A stretch of DNA of 10,654 nucleotides from an uncultured Clostridia bacterium. Lineage in GTDB: Bacteria > Bacillota > Clostridia > Christensenellales > Pumilibacteraceae. The notes beneath the pieces are model-generated. The model worked only from the letters and a program-made list of their open reading frames with translations. It was not told the DNA's origin and did not search any database. A program made the position numbers and the translations under genes. The stretch is from positions 1 to 10,654 of the forward strand of contig CAKQDN010000045.1 in the NCBI GenBank assembly GCA_934229275.1, in the 5' to 3' direction. Shown here piece after piece: positions 1 through 6,743 of this stretch (position 1 is the first letter of the stretch; every line of letters starts with the position of its first letter).

Positions 1-389
1 TCTGACAGAGAAAGATCGCCGCGCCGCTTTTTATTGGCTCGTATGTACATCAGAATTTCGTTGTCAATGCACTTTGCCGCGTATGTGGACAGTTGCGAAC
101 CTTTGCCGTATTCGTAAGTTTCCACGCCTTTGATAAGACCCATCGTGCCTATCGAAATAAGGTCGTCCGCTTCGCCTGCCAGCGAGTATTTTTTAACCAC
201 GTGAGCCACCAGCCGCAGATTGTGTTTAATCAGTTTTTCGCGCGCTTTCAGATCGCCTTTTTTGCACGCTTCGACGCATGCCCGTTCTTCTTCGGGTTTA
301 AGAGGAGGAGGGAACGAACCGCCGCCGCTTATGTACGCGCTGAAACAGAATATGCCCGAAAAAAAAGATAACAACGTTTCGATTATCAT
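1..389 (-). CDS. sigK: RNA polymerase sporulation sigma factor SigK (pro-sigma-K), 5' part, cut by window edge
   Basis: Read on the minus strand from ATG at 389-387, the frame is open for 129 codons to the window edge, so only the N-terminal half is present. SigK directs late mother-cell transcription (spore coat, cortex, mother-cell lysis). Residues about 1-25 form a hydrophobic leader with an aromatic-rich core (SFFSGIFCFSAYISGGG), as expected for the membrane-held pro-sequence that SpoIVFB removes. Then comes FPPPLKPEEE, matching the FPQPL-S-EE start of the mature Bacillus protein, and sigma region 2 with LIKHNLRLVAHVVKKY, DDLISIGTMGLIKGVETY and STYAAKCIDNEILMYIRA. A GGAGG site lies 7 nt before the ATG, and a sigma-E-like promoter lies just upstream. 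The gene is divergent from the metabolic operon. No stop or insertion interrupts it up to about residue 129, close to where some species carry a skin element. SigE and SigK are related, but the FPPPL start and leader favour SigK. Confidence 0.93.
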   Translation of the reverse strand, partial: MIIETLLSFFSGIFCFSAYISGGGSFPPPLKPEEERACVEACKKGDLKAREKLIKHNLRLVAHVVKKYSLAGEADDLISIGTMGLIKGVETYEYGKGSQLSTYAAKCIDNEILMYIRANKKRRGDLSLS

Positions 390-396
390 TGAAAAG

Positions 397-401
397 CCTC
401 C
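397..401 (-). promoter_or_regulatory. Ribosome binding site of sigK
   Basis: GGAGG on the minus strand, 7 nt before the ATG at 389-387. It fixes the start of sigK, so the hydrophobic pro-sequence is part of the translated product. Confidence 0.8.
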
Positions 402-420
402 GCGTTTTTGTTGTCGTTTA

Positions 421-434
421 TACATATATATGTA
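421..434. repeat. 14-bp perfect palindrome overlapping the sigK -10 region
   Basis: TACATATATATGTA is its own reverse complement. It covers the proposed sigma-E -10 element of sigK. It may be an operator for a dimeric regulator, or only a by-product of an AT-rich -10 box. I see no second copy in the window. Confidence 0.4.
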
Positions 435-455
435 GAATTTTGCCGCAATATGAAC
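424..455 (-). promoter_or_regulatory. Candidate sigma-E-type promoter for sigK
   Basis: On the minus strand a -35-like GTTCATATT (455-447) is followed after 14 nt by a -10-like CATATATAT (432-424). The sigma-E consensus recalled from Bacillus is roughly K-M-ATATT, about 14 nt, CATACA-T. The match is full at the ATATT core and the CATA start, with mismatches later in the -10. Transcription would begin around 418, shortly before the GGAGG at 401-397. Sigma-E control of sigK is the known hierarchy in spore formers, so the match makes biological sense. It is AT-rich, so chance similarity cannot be excluded. Confidence 0.6.
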
Positions 456-519
456 TTTTTTGGCTTTTTCGCTCGATAGAGAGCATATGCAAGCGGTAAA
501 ACGGCAAAAATCGACGTTA

Positions 520-533
520 TATCACTTTTGATA
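520..533. repeat. Small inverted repeat, possible operator
   Basis: TATCA, 4 nt (CTTT), TGATA form perfect 5-bp arms. The site lies about 85 bp upstream of the mdh -35 region and about 65 bp upstream of the sigK -35. It does not match the Rex consensus (TTGTGA-6 nt-TCACAA) well. Function unknown; the arms are short enough to occur by chance. Confidence 0.3.
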
Positions 534-552
534 AGTTGCTATGCAAAAAAGA

Positions 553-571
553 TAGAGCATAAACCGCTCTA
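553..571. repeat. Small hairpin-forming inverted repeat
   Basis: TAGAGC, 7 nt, GCTCTA give a 6-bp stem. No T-run follows on the plus strand, and no transcript is expected to end here because the flanking genes diverge, so it is unlikely to be a terminator. It could be a protein binding site. An AGAGCATA motif inside it also occurs at 480-487. Confidence 0.3.
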
Positions 572-617
572 AACGATATAAACGTATCGATTAAGCCGCG
601 CAAACCTCTTTTTTTGC

Positions 618-646
618 TTGCTTTCGGGCGTCGGAAATGGTATAAT
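618..646 (+). promoter_or_regulatory. Sigma-A-type extended -10 promoter for the mdh operon
   Basis: A perfect TATAAT at 641-646 is preceded by TG at 638-639, giving an extended -10 (TG-N-TATAAT). The -35-like TTGCTT at 618-623 has a 17-nt spacer and matches only 3 of 6 consensus bases, as is common for extended -10 promoters. Transcription would start near 653, leaving about 95 nt of leader before mdh. It is the only convincing vegetative promoter in the window and probably drives the whole train from mdh to the fumarate reductase genes. Confidence 0.75.
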
Positions 647-657
647 ATAGTCGGAAA
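630..657 (+). repeat. GTCGGAAA direct repeat flanking the -10 box
   Basis: GTCGGAAA occurs at 630-637 and again at 650-657, a 20-bp period (about two helical turns), bracketing the -10 element at 641-646. A CGGAAA core recurs at 703-708. A regulator bound to both copies would sit across the promoter. Function is speculative. Confidence 0.35.
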
Positions 658-747
658 AGTGCGAGAGGGCAACTATTATATGCGTTACCACGCGCGCTTA
701 TCCGGAAAACACAAAATTTTTACAGCCGCAGGAGGCACGGACAATTT

Positions 748-1698
748 ATGAGTAAGATAACAATTATCGGTAGCGGAAGAGTGGGCTCTACCATAGCGTA
801 TTCGCTCACTTGCAGAGGTTTGGGTTCGGAAATCGTAATCATCGATATCAACGGTGACAGAGCGATGGGCGAAGCGCAGGACATCCGTCAGGGACTTTCC
901 TACGACAGCAGTTGTATCGTATACGCAGGCAACTACGAGGACGCAAAGGATTCGGATATCGTCGTAATAACTTCCGGTATCGCAAGAAAACCCGGTCAGT
1001 CCCGTCTCGACCTTATCAAAACCAACATCGAAATTCAGAAGTCGATCATCCCGGAAATCACCGCAGTCGCTCCCAACGCCGTCTACATCATGGTTTCCAA
1101 CCCCGTAGACATACTCACCTATTCGTTCTGCAAACTGTCGGGCGTTCCCGAAACCAGAATAATCGGCTCGGGTGCCATCATCGACACCGCAAGACTGCGT
1201 TCGCGTATCGCGGAATACTGCGGACTGGAAGTGGGCAACATCCACGCGTATATGTTCGGCGAACACGGCGACTCCGGCTTCTGCCCCTGGTCGCTCGCGA
1301 GAATCGCGGGTATGCCCGTAGACGAATATCAGAAAGCGGTCGAAACCAACGCCATGCTCACCACCAAAATCGACGTTCCCGAAATCGAGAAATACGTTCG
1401 TGAATCCGGTGCGAGAGTCATCGCCCGTAAAGGCGCAACCTTCTATGCAATCGCGTCCACCGTCTGCTACATCGTCAAAGCGGTACTCAGCGGATCCAAC
1501 ACCGCGCTCACCGTTTCGAGCATGATGCACGGCGAATACGGCATCGAAGACGTATGTTTAAGCACGCTCAACATCGTCGGAAGAAAGGGTATCTGCGGAA
1601 AGATCAACCCCACTCTCACCGCCGAAGAGCAGGCAAAACTCAAAAACAGCGCGGAAGTGCTTAAAGCAACTATCGAACAGGTCGGACTTAAATTCTAA
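748..1698 (+). CDS. mdh: NAD-dependent malate dehydrogenase (LDH-like family)
   Basis: 316 residues, the usual length for the lactate/malate dehydrogenase family. The Rossmann motif GSGRVG is at 8-13 and the NAD ribose-binding Asp at 33. Catalytic and substrate residues are in place: R86 (equivalent to R109), N118, D146, R149 (R171) and H173 in GEHGDSG. At the specificity position (102 in LDH numbering) it has Arg80 in GIARKPGQSR, where lactate dehydrogenases have Gln (NQKPGETR). Arg binds the second carboxylate of oxaloacetate, so malate dehydrogenase is favoured, and the fumarase gene 17 nt downstream agrees. Expected reaction: oxaloacetate + NADH to L-malate in the cytoplasm. AGGAGG at 730-735 lies 12 nt before the ATG, slightly long but the only good site. 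First gene of the operon. Automated annotation may call it L-lactate dehydrogenase. Confidence 0.85.
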   Translation: MSKITIIGSGRVGSTIAYSLTCRGLGSEIVIIDINGDRAMGEAQDIRQGLSYDSSCIVYAGNYEDAKDSDIVVITSGIARKPGQSRLDLIKTNIEIQKSIIPEITAVAPNAVYIMVSNPVDILTYSFCKLSGVPETRIIGSGAIIDTARLRSRIAEYCGLEVGNIHAYMFGEHGDSGFCPWSLARIAGMPVDEYQKAVETNAMLTTKIDVPEIEKYVRESGARVIARKGATFYAIASTVCYIVKAVLSGSNTALTVSSMMHGEYGIEDVCLSTLNIVGRKGICGKINPTLTAEEQAKLKNSAEVLKATIEQVGLKF

Positions 1699-1715
1699 TC
1701 GGAGAGTTTATATTC

Positions 1716-3095
1716 ATGGAATATCGCATAGAAAAAGACACCATGGGCGAAATGAAAGTGCCTGCCGATAAATACTGGGCGGCACAAACCGAAAGAAGTT
1801 ACGAAAACTTCCGCATCGGCGGCGAGATTATGCCGCGCGAAATCACCCATGCGTTCGGCATACTTAAAAAAGCAGCCGCACAGGCAAACTTCGATCTTGG
1901 CAAACTGCCCGAGGAAAAACTCGGCGTCATCGTCAAAGCGTGCGACGAAGTCATCTCCGGCAAACTCAACGAGCATTTTCCGCTCGTCGTGTGGCAGACC
2001 GGAAGCGGCACGCAGTCCAACATGAACGCCAACGAAGTCATCGCCAACCGCGGTAACGAAATAGCGGGCAAAAAACTGCTCCACCCCAACGACGACATCA
2101 ACAAGAGCCAGAGTTCCAACGACACGTTCCCCACGGCAATGCACATCGCAGCCGTCACCGCGATAGAGGACAAACTGTTCCCCGCAATGGAAAAACTCGT
2201 CGCCACCTTCAAACGACTCGAAGAGGAGAACGAGGGAATAGTAAAAAGCGGCAGAACGCACCTTCAGGACGCCGTTCCCGTCGCGTTCTCGCAGGAAATC
2301 AGCGGCTGGAGAGCCATGATCGAAAAAACCGAGCAGCAGATTAAACTCACGCTGCCCTCGCTCAAAGAACTTGCGCTCGGCGGCACCGCGGTCGGAACCG
2401 GACTCAACGCGCCCGAAGGCTTCGACAAACTCGTTGCCGAAAAAGTAAGCGAAATCACCGGCAAGCAGTTCGTCACCGCGTCCAATAAATTCCACGCGCT
2501 GACTTCCAAAGACGCGCTCGTGTTCGCTCACGGAGCCATGAAAGCGCTTGCCTGCAACCTCATGAAAATCGCAAACGACGTCCGCTGGCTGGCTTCCGGT
2601 CCGCGTGACGGTCTGGGCGAAATTTTCATCCCCGAAAACGAACCCGGCTCGTCCATCATGCCCGGCAAGGTCAACCCCACTCAGTGCGAGTCCATGACCA
2701 TGGTCGCCGTTCAGGTAATGGCAAACGACGTCGCCGTATCGATGGGCGCGTCGCAGGGCAACTTCGAACTCAACGTGTTCATGCCGGTTATCATCTACAA
2801 CTTCCTGCAGTCGGCGCGCCTGCTTTCCGACGGCATAACCTCTTTCGAGAGCAAATGCGTCACCGGTATCCGCGCGAACAAGGAAAAAATGGCTCACAAC
2901 CTGCACAATTCGCTTATGCTCGTCACCGCGCTCAATCCATATATCGGCTACGAAAACGCGGCAAAAACGGCTAAAAAAGCGTATAAAGACAACATTTCTC
3001 TTAAAGAAGCGTGCGTAAGTCTGGGCTTCCTCACCGCCGAAAAATTCGACGAAGTGTTCCATCCCGAACAAATGGCTTATCCGCACAAAAAATAA
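1716..3095 (+). CDS. fumC: Class II fumarate hydratase (fumarase C)
   Basis: 459 residues, typical for homotetrameric, iron-free class II fumarase, which interconverts L-malate and fumarate. Family motifs appear in order: GSGTQSNMNANEV near residue 100, SSNDTFPTAMH near 130, SGRTHLQDAVP with the catalytic-site H182, and the superfamily signature GSSIMPGKVNP at 311-321, whose mobile-loop serines are S312/S313. The NEVIANR and TQCE flanks separate it from aspartase and argininosuccinate lyase, though aspartase is the nearest alternative. GGAGAG at 1701-1706 lies 9 nt before the ATG. It sits between mdh and the Hdr-Flx-fumarate reductase genes, supplying fumarate for the last step. Being iron-free, it is the oxygen-tolerant member of an otherwise Fe-S-heavy operon. 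Confidence 0.95.
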   Translation: MEYRIEKDTMGEMKVPADKYWAAQTERSYENFRIGGEIMPREITHAFGILKKAAAQANFDLGKLPEEKLGVIVKACDEVISGKLNEHFPLVVWQTGSGTQSNMNANEVIANRGNEIAGKKLLHPNDDINKSQSSNDTFPTAMHIAAVTAIEDKLFPAMEKLVATFKRLEEENEGIVKSGRTHLQDAVPVAFSQEISGWRAMIEKTEQQIKLTLPSLKELALGGTAVGTGLNAPEGFDKLVAEKVSEITGKQFVTASNKFHALTSKDALVFAHGAMKALACNLMKIANDVRWLASGPRDGLGEIFIPENEPGSSIMPGKVNPTQCESMTMVAVQVMANDVAVSMGASQGNFELNVFMPVIIYNFLQSARLLSDGITSFESKCVTGIRANKEKMAHNLHNSLMLVTALNPYIGYENAAKTAKKAYKDNISLKEACVSLGFLTAEKFDEVFHPEQMAYPHKK

Positions 3096-3107
3096 GGAAA
3101 CACAGTT

Positions 3108-3893
3108 ATGAAAATTTGTTACTATCCCGGCTGCACGCTCAAAACGCAGGCTAAAGATCTCGACAAATACGCTCGCGATTGCGCCTCCGTGCTGGGTGTG
3201 GAAATGGAAGAGCCGGAAAACTGGCAGTGCTGCGGAGCGGTCTATCCCACCGCGCGTGACGAAATCGCCACCAAACTTTCCGCCGTGCGCACGCTGGACT
3301 ACGCCAAAAATCACGGCGGCAGACTGCTTACGCTCTGCTCGGCGTGTCACAACGTCATGAAACGCGTAAACGACGATATGCTCCGCGACGAAAACATCCG
3401 CACCAAAGCCAACAATTACCTGCAACTCGATCAGCCCTATCGGGGCGAAACGCAGGTCGTGCATTATCTCGAAATGCTGCGCGGCGACGTCGGATTCGAC
3501 AACATCGCGAAAAAAGTCGTCCGCCCGATAGAAAGAAAGGTAGGCGCCTACTACGGCTGCCTGCTGCTGCGTCCGAGCGGCGTCATGGCGTTCGACAGCC
3601 CCGAAAATCCGTCGATTATGGAAAATCTGCTGTCGGCAATCGGAGCAAAACCCGTAAAGTACGCCATGAGAAACGAGTGCTGCGGCGCGTACGTATCTTT
3701 TAAAGATAAAGAACTTGCCGAAAAACGCGTAAAAGCGATAATCGACAGCGCGCTCGACGCCGGAGCGGAAGAGTTGGTAACCGCATGTCCGCTGTGCCTG
3801 TACAATCTTAACAAGTACTCGGAAGGCAGAATAAAGGTTACATACTTTACCGAACTGCTTGCCGAAGCGCTGGGAGTGAAAACCGATGACTAA
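3108..3893 (+). CDS. hdrB: Heterodisulfide reductase subunit B-like protein (two CCG domains)
   Basis: 261 residues with two cysteine-rich CCG domains. The first has C9, C41-C42-G and C77-X2-C80; the second has C151, C191-C192-G and C227-X2-C230. Both five-cysteine sets are complete, so the protein should bind the two non-cubane [4Fe-4S] clusters that reduce disulfides in methanogen HdrB. Spacing closely matches that family, although the protein is a little short. AAGGAA at 3094-3099 is 8 nt before the ATG; the stop overlaps hdrC by 8 nt. In methanogens the substrate is CoM-S-S-CoB and in Desulfovibrio probably DsrC. Neither is expected in a spore-forming clostridium, so the acceptor here is open: a protein or small-molecule disulfide, or the downstream fumarate reductase directly. 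The family is certain; the substrate is not known. Confidence 0.92.
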   Translation: MKICYYPGCTLKTQAKDLDKYARDCASVLGVEMEEPENWQCCGAVYPTARDEIATKLSAVRTLDYAKNHGGRLLTLCSACHNVMKRVNDDMLRDENIRTKANNYLQLDQPYRGETQVVHYLEMLRGDVGFDNIAKKVVRPIERKVGAYYGCLLLRPSGVMAFDSPENPSIMENLLSAIGAKPVKYAMRNECCGAYVSFKDKELAEKRVKAIIDSALDAGAEELVTACPLCLYNLNKYSEGRIKVTYFTELLAEALGVKTDD

Positions 3894-4272
3894 ACAGGAC
3901 AAAATCGATCTGATAACGCGAATAGACGGAACCGACGTCCGCAAGTGCATGAAATGCGGAAAATGCTCGGGAAGATGCCCGGCTTTCAAACAGATGGACA
4001 TAAAACCGCATCAGTTCGTGTCGCTGCTCGCAAAGGGTAACGTGGACAAACTGCTCGAAAGCAAAGCGATATGGCATTGCCTGTCCTGCATGGCTTGCGT
4101 CGAGCGTTGTCCGCGCGGAGTCGCTCCGCAGGGCGTAATCGAAGCGGTGCGCCAGACTGTAATACGCGCTCAGGGAGCAAACGGACTGACGGCGGAAGAA
4201 ATTCCCCCCGAAGTAAACGAACTTATTCCGCAGCAACTGCTGGTCAGCGCGTACAGAAAGTATAATAAATAG
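3886..4272 (+). CDS. hdrC: Heterodisulfide reductase subunit C-like ferredoxin
   Basis: 128 residues with two classical CX2CX2CX3CP motifs: C21, C24, C27, C31 and C65, C68, C71, C75. This fits HdrC, which carries two [4Fe-4S] clusters and wires HdrA to HdrB. No membrane segment is present, so this is the soluble HdrC type and not the membrane HdrDE kind. GGGAGTGA at 3872-3879 lies 6 nt before the ATG, which overlaps the end of hdrB by 8 nt, suggesting coupled translation. The C-terminal 40 residues are helical and charged and bind no cofactor that I can see. Confidence 0.92.
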   Translation: MTKQDKIDLITRIDGTDVRKCMKCGKCSGRCPAFKQMDIKPHQFVSLLAKGNVDKLLESKAIWHCLSCMACVERCPRGVAPQGVIEAVRQTVIRAQGANGLTAEEIPPEVNELIPQQLLVSAYRKYNK

Positions 4273-4296
4273 AATTTAATTTGAGAGTGATATAAT

Positions 4297-6288
4297 ATGC
4301 AAAGAATAGGTGTATTTGTTTGTTGGTGCGGCAGTAACATCGCAGCCACGGTCGACGTCGAAAAACTGAGCGAACTCATAAAGGCGGAACCGGGCGTAGT
4401 GTATGCCGCAAATTATCAGTACATGTGCTCGGAAAACGGACAGCAACTGATTAAATCCGCCATAAAAGACTACAATCTCGACGGAATAGTAATCGGTTCC
4501 TGCTCGCCCCGTATGCACGAAGCCACTTTCCGCAAGACTGCCGCGAGCGTGGGATTAAACCCCTACATGGTGGAAATCGCCAACCTTCGCGAACAGTGTT
4601 CGTGGATACATAAAGACAAGCAGGAAGCGACCGAAAAAGCGCTCGTCCTGCTGCGTACCGCAATAGCCAAAGTGCGCCTCGACGCTCCGCTTACCGAAGG
4701 CGAAAGCCCGGTCGTAAAGCGCGCGCTCGTAATAGGCGGAGGTATAGCCGGAATTCAGGCTGCACTCGACATCGCCGAAGCAGGCTTCCCCGTGGACATC
4801 GTGGAAAAGAACGCGACCATCGGCGGCAGAATGGCTCAACTCGACAAAACCTTCCCGACGCTCGACTGCTCGGCTTGTATTCTCACCCCTAAAATGGTGG
4901 ACTGCGCGCAGAACGAGAAAATCGACATTCTGTCGTACAGCGAAGTGGAAGAGGTGAAAGGCTTTGTCGGAAACTTCAAAGTGAAAATCAAAAGAAAGGC
5001 AAGATACGTCGACGAAACCAAATGCACGGGCTGCAAAGTCTGCATGGAAAAATGCCCGTCGAGAAAGGGACTCAACGAGTTCAACATGAATCTCAACAAC
5101 CGCACGGCAATCTATATTCCGTTCGCGCAGGCAATCCCCAACGTCGCCGTAATCGACCCCGAACAGTGCATAAAACTCAAAACGGGTAAATGCGGAATCT
5201 GTCAGAAAAACTGCGGAGCGGGTGCGATAAACTACGAAATGAAAGACACTTTCGTCGAGCGCGAATACGGCGCTATCGTGGTTGCGACCGGCTTCCGTCC
5301 CATCAAACCCGACGCGTTCAACGAGTACGGTTACAGCGATAATAAAGACGTTATAACCTCGCTCGAACTCGAACGTCTTATGAACGCCGCAGGTCCCACT
5401 AACGGTGTGTTGCTGCGTCCCAGCGACGGAACTCATCCCAAGGTAATCACCTTCATTCAGTGCGTAGGCTCGCGCGATACGTCGGGCTGCGGAAAGCCGT
5501 ACTGCTCCAAAATCTGCTGCATGTACACGGCAAAACACGCAATGCTCATCCGCGAAAAATATCCCGACACCGAAGTGCATGTGTTCTACATCGACGTGCG
5601 TACTCCGGGCAAGAACTACGACGAATTCTATCGCCGCGCGGTCGAACAGTACGGCGTCGACTATATCAAAGGTATGGTCGGCAAAGTGTACGAGCAGAAC
5701 GGTAAACTCATGGTGCAGGGCTCCAATCTTATAGATAACGAACAGGTCACCATTCCGTCCGACCTCGTCGTTCTCGCAGTCGCCATCGAACCCGAACCTT
5801 CCGTCCGTAAAATAGCGACGCTTCTCACCGCAAGCATCGATACCAACAATTTCTTAAACGAATCGCATCCCAAACTTCGTCCCGTCGAAAGCCCCACCGC
5901 AGGCGTTTACCTCGCAGGCGTATGTCAGGGACCGAAAGACATCCCCGAAACGGTTTCGCAGGCGTCCGCATGTGCCGCAAAAGTCATCGGACTGCTGGTT
6001 AAAGACCATCTTAAAACCAATCCGTGCGTCGCTCATTCCAACGAGAATATGTGCAACGGCTGCTCGCAGTGCGCAAACGTGTGCGCATACGGCGCGATAA
6101 CCTACGTCGATAAGGAATTCCGTATCGGCGGCGGCAAAACCGAAGTAAGAAGAGTGGCGTCCGTCAATCCTGCGGTATGTCAGGGTTGCGGAGCATGTAC
6201 GGTAACCTGTCCGTCGGGAGCAATGGACCTGAGCGGATTCAGTTCTTCGCAAATCATGTCGGAGGTGGAAGCAATATGCAAGAAGTAA
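4297..6288 (+). CDS. hdrA: Heterodisulfide reductase subunit A-like flavoprotein (bifurcating FAD subunit)
   Basis: 663 residues, full length for HdrA. Visible in order: an N-terminal domain with C9-W-C11-GSN, C44, C69 and C101; a thioredoxin-reductase-like FAD domain with GGGIAG at 147-152 and the conserved DCSACILTPKM (C191, C194); an inserted ferredoxin with C243, C246, C249, C253 and a second set at C291, C299, C302, C306; a CVGSRD...CSKICC segment near 390-410; and a C-terminal ferredoxin with C586, C589, C592, C596 and C628, C631, C634, C638. In characterised complexes the HdrA FAD splits electron pairs between ferredoxin and HdrB. No selenocysteine and no fused MvhD or Flx domain is seen. 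It follows hdrC by 24 nt, with a weaker GAGAGTGA site at about 4283-4290, and overlaps the next gene by 13 nt. Confidence 0.94.
   Translation: MQRIGVFVCWCGSNIAATVDVEKLSELIKAEPGVVYAANYQYMCSENGQQLIKSAIKDYNLDGIVIGSCSPRMHEATFRKTAASVGLNPYMVEIANLREQCSWIHKDKQEATEKALVLLRTAIAKVRLDAPLTEGESPVVKRALVIGGGIAGIQAALDIAEAGFPVDIVEKNATIGGRMAQLDKTFPTLDCSACILTPKMVDCAQNEKIDILSYSEVEEVKGFVGNFKVKIKRKARYVDETKCTGCKVCMEKCPSRKGLNEFNMNLNNRTAIYIPFAQAIPNVAVIDPEQCIKLKTGKCGICQKNCGAGAINYEMKDTFVEREYGAIVVATGFRPIKPDAFNEYGYSDNKDVITSLELERLMNAAGPTNGVLLRPSDGTHPKVITFIQCVGSRDTSGCGKPYCSKICCMYTAKHAMLIREKYPDTEVHVFYIDVRTPGKNYDEFYRRAVEQYGVDYIKGMVGKVYEQNGKLMVQGSNLIDNEQVTIPSDLVVLAVAIEPEPSVRKIATLLTASIDTNNFLNESHPKLRPVESPTAGVYLAGVCQGPKDIPETVSQASACAAKVIGLLVKDHLKTNPCVAHSNENMCNGCSQCANVCAYGAITYVDKEFRIGGGKTEVRRVASVNPAVCQGCGACTVTCPSGAMDLSGFSSSQIMSEVEAICKK
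6261..6268 (+). promoter_or_regulatory. Ribosome binding site that sets the flxD start
   Basis: GGAGGTGG lies 7 nt before ATG 6276-6278, inside the 3' end of hdrA. It supports this start over the in-frame ATG at 6177, which would give a 33-residue extension read through the hdrA ferredoxin region in another frame. Confidence 0.8.
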
Positions 6289-6743
6289 CCGAAAACAAGC
6301 AGTTCACGCCCAATATCGTGGCGTTCTGTTGCAACTGGTGTTCGTACGCCGGCGCGGATCTTGCCGGATCCAGCAGGCTTTCGTACCCGGCAAACGTTAA
6401 AATAGTCCGCGTGCCTTGCTCGTGCCGCGTAAACCCCATGTTCGTGCTTAAAGCGTTCCAGCGCGGAGCGGACGGCGTAATTCTGTGCGGATGCCACCCC
6501 GGCGACTGCCACTACGTCACCGGCAACTACTACACGAGAAGAAGAATGTCGCTGCTGTTCAGTTTCCTCGACTATCTCGGAATAGAAAAAGAACGCACCC
6601 GCGTCGAGTGGGTATCTGCTGCAGAGGGAGCGAAATTCTCCGCCGTCATGAACGACTTCGTTAAAAAGGTAACCGAACTCGGCGAAAACAAACGCCTTAA
6701 AGACCTTCGCGTCAAGGAGGAAGAAAAAGATGAACGCAATTGA
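6276..6743 (+). CDS. flxD: MvhD/FlxD family [2Fe-2S] electron-transfer subunit
   Basis: 155 residues from the ATG at 6276. The MvhD/FlpD/FlxD family carries one [2Fe-2S] cluster and delivers electrons to HdrA. Its motifs are here: FCCNWCSYAGADLAG (C18, C19, C22), the RVPCSCRV strand (C48, C50), AFQRGADGVILCGCHPGDCHY (C71, C73, C78) and a tail with YTRRRM. The family norm is CSGRV; here Cys50 replaces the Gly. Standalone MvhD next to hdrA without any [NiFe] hydrogenase gene, and followed by an NAD(P)H-binding module, means the electron donor is NAD(P)H and not H2. It overlaps hdrA by 13 nt and the next gene by 14 nt, so translation is probably coupled. The charged C-terminus (KEEEKDERN) encodes the next gene's AGGAGG. 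Confidence 0.92.
   Translation: MQEVTENKQFTPNIVAFCCNWCSYAGADLAGSSRLSYPANVKIVRVPCSCRVNPMFVLKAFQRGADGVILCGCHPGDCHYVTGNYYTRRRMSLLFSFLDYLGIEKERTRVEWVSAAEGAKFSAVMNDFVKKVTELGENKRLKDLRVKEEEKDERN

Larger units (their letters stand above)
390..747. other. Divergent intergenic region between sigK and mdh
   Basis: These 358 bp contain no credible gene; the short plus-strand frames reaching in from the left are shadows of sigK. The stretch is more AT-rich than the flanking genes. It holds the sigK ribosome site and sigma-E-like promoter (397-455), a TATCA-4 nt-TGATA inverted repeat (520-533), a TAGAGC-7 nt-GCTCTA hairpin (553-571), a CGATA-6 nt-TATCG repeat (574-589), a sigma-A-type promoter (618-646), a GTCGGAAA direct repeat around it (630-657) and a leader of about 95 nt before mdh. 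No tRNA, recognisable riboswitch or strong terminator is visible. Confidence 0.7.

Noticed and set aside
93..435. Two short plus-strand frames at the left end
   Set aside because: They are antisense to sigK, whose minus-strand translation matches the family well.
748..1698. L-lactate dehydrogenase
   Set aside because: The specificity position is Arg80, not Gln, and the gene heads a fumarase-fumarate reductase operon.
1695..4001. 768-codon open frame on the minus strand across fumC, hdrB and hdrC
   Set aside because: It is antisense to three genes with clear family motifs; its translation shows no known domain and is Phe/Val/His-rich, as expected for the complement of GAA/AAA/GAC-rich codons.
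4258..4297. Internal promoter before hdrA
   Set aside because: Two TATAAT strings (4261-4266 and 4291-4296) occur in a short AT-rich gap, but the second abuts the ATG and neither has a credible -35, so I do not call a promoter.
4555..5580. 341-codon minus-strand frame inside hdrA
   Set aside because: Antisense shadow of hdrA with no motif and no ribosome site; same origin as other long minus-strand frames at 685-1530, 6712-7551, 7740-8690 and 8621-9292.
6177..6275. Longer start for flxD
   Set aside because: It would extend FlxD by 33 residues through the coding region of the hdrA C-terminal ferredoxin; the GGAGGTGG at 6261 points to 6276.
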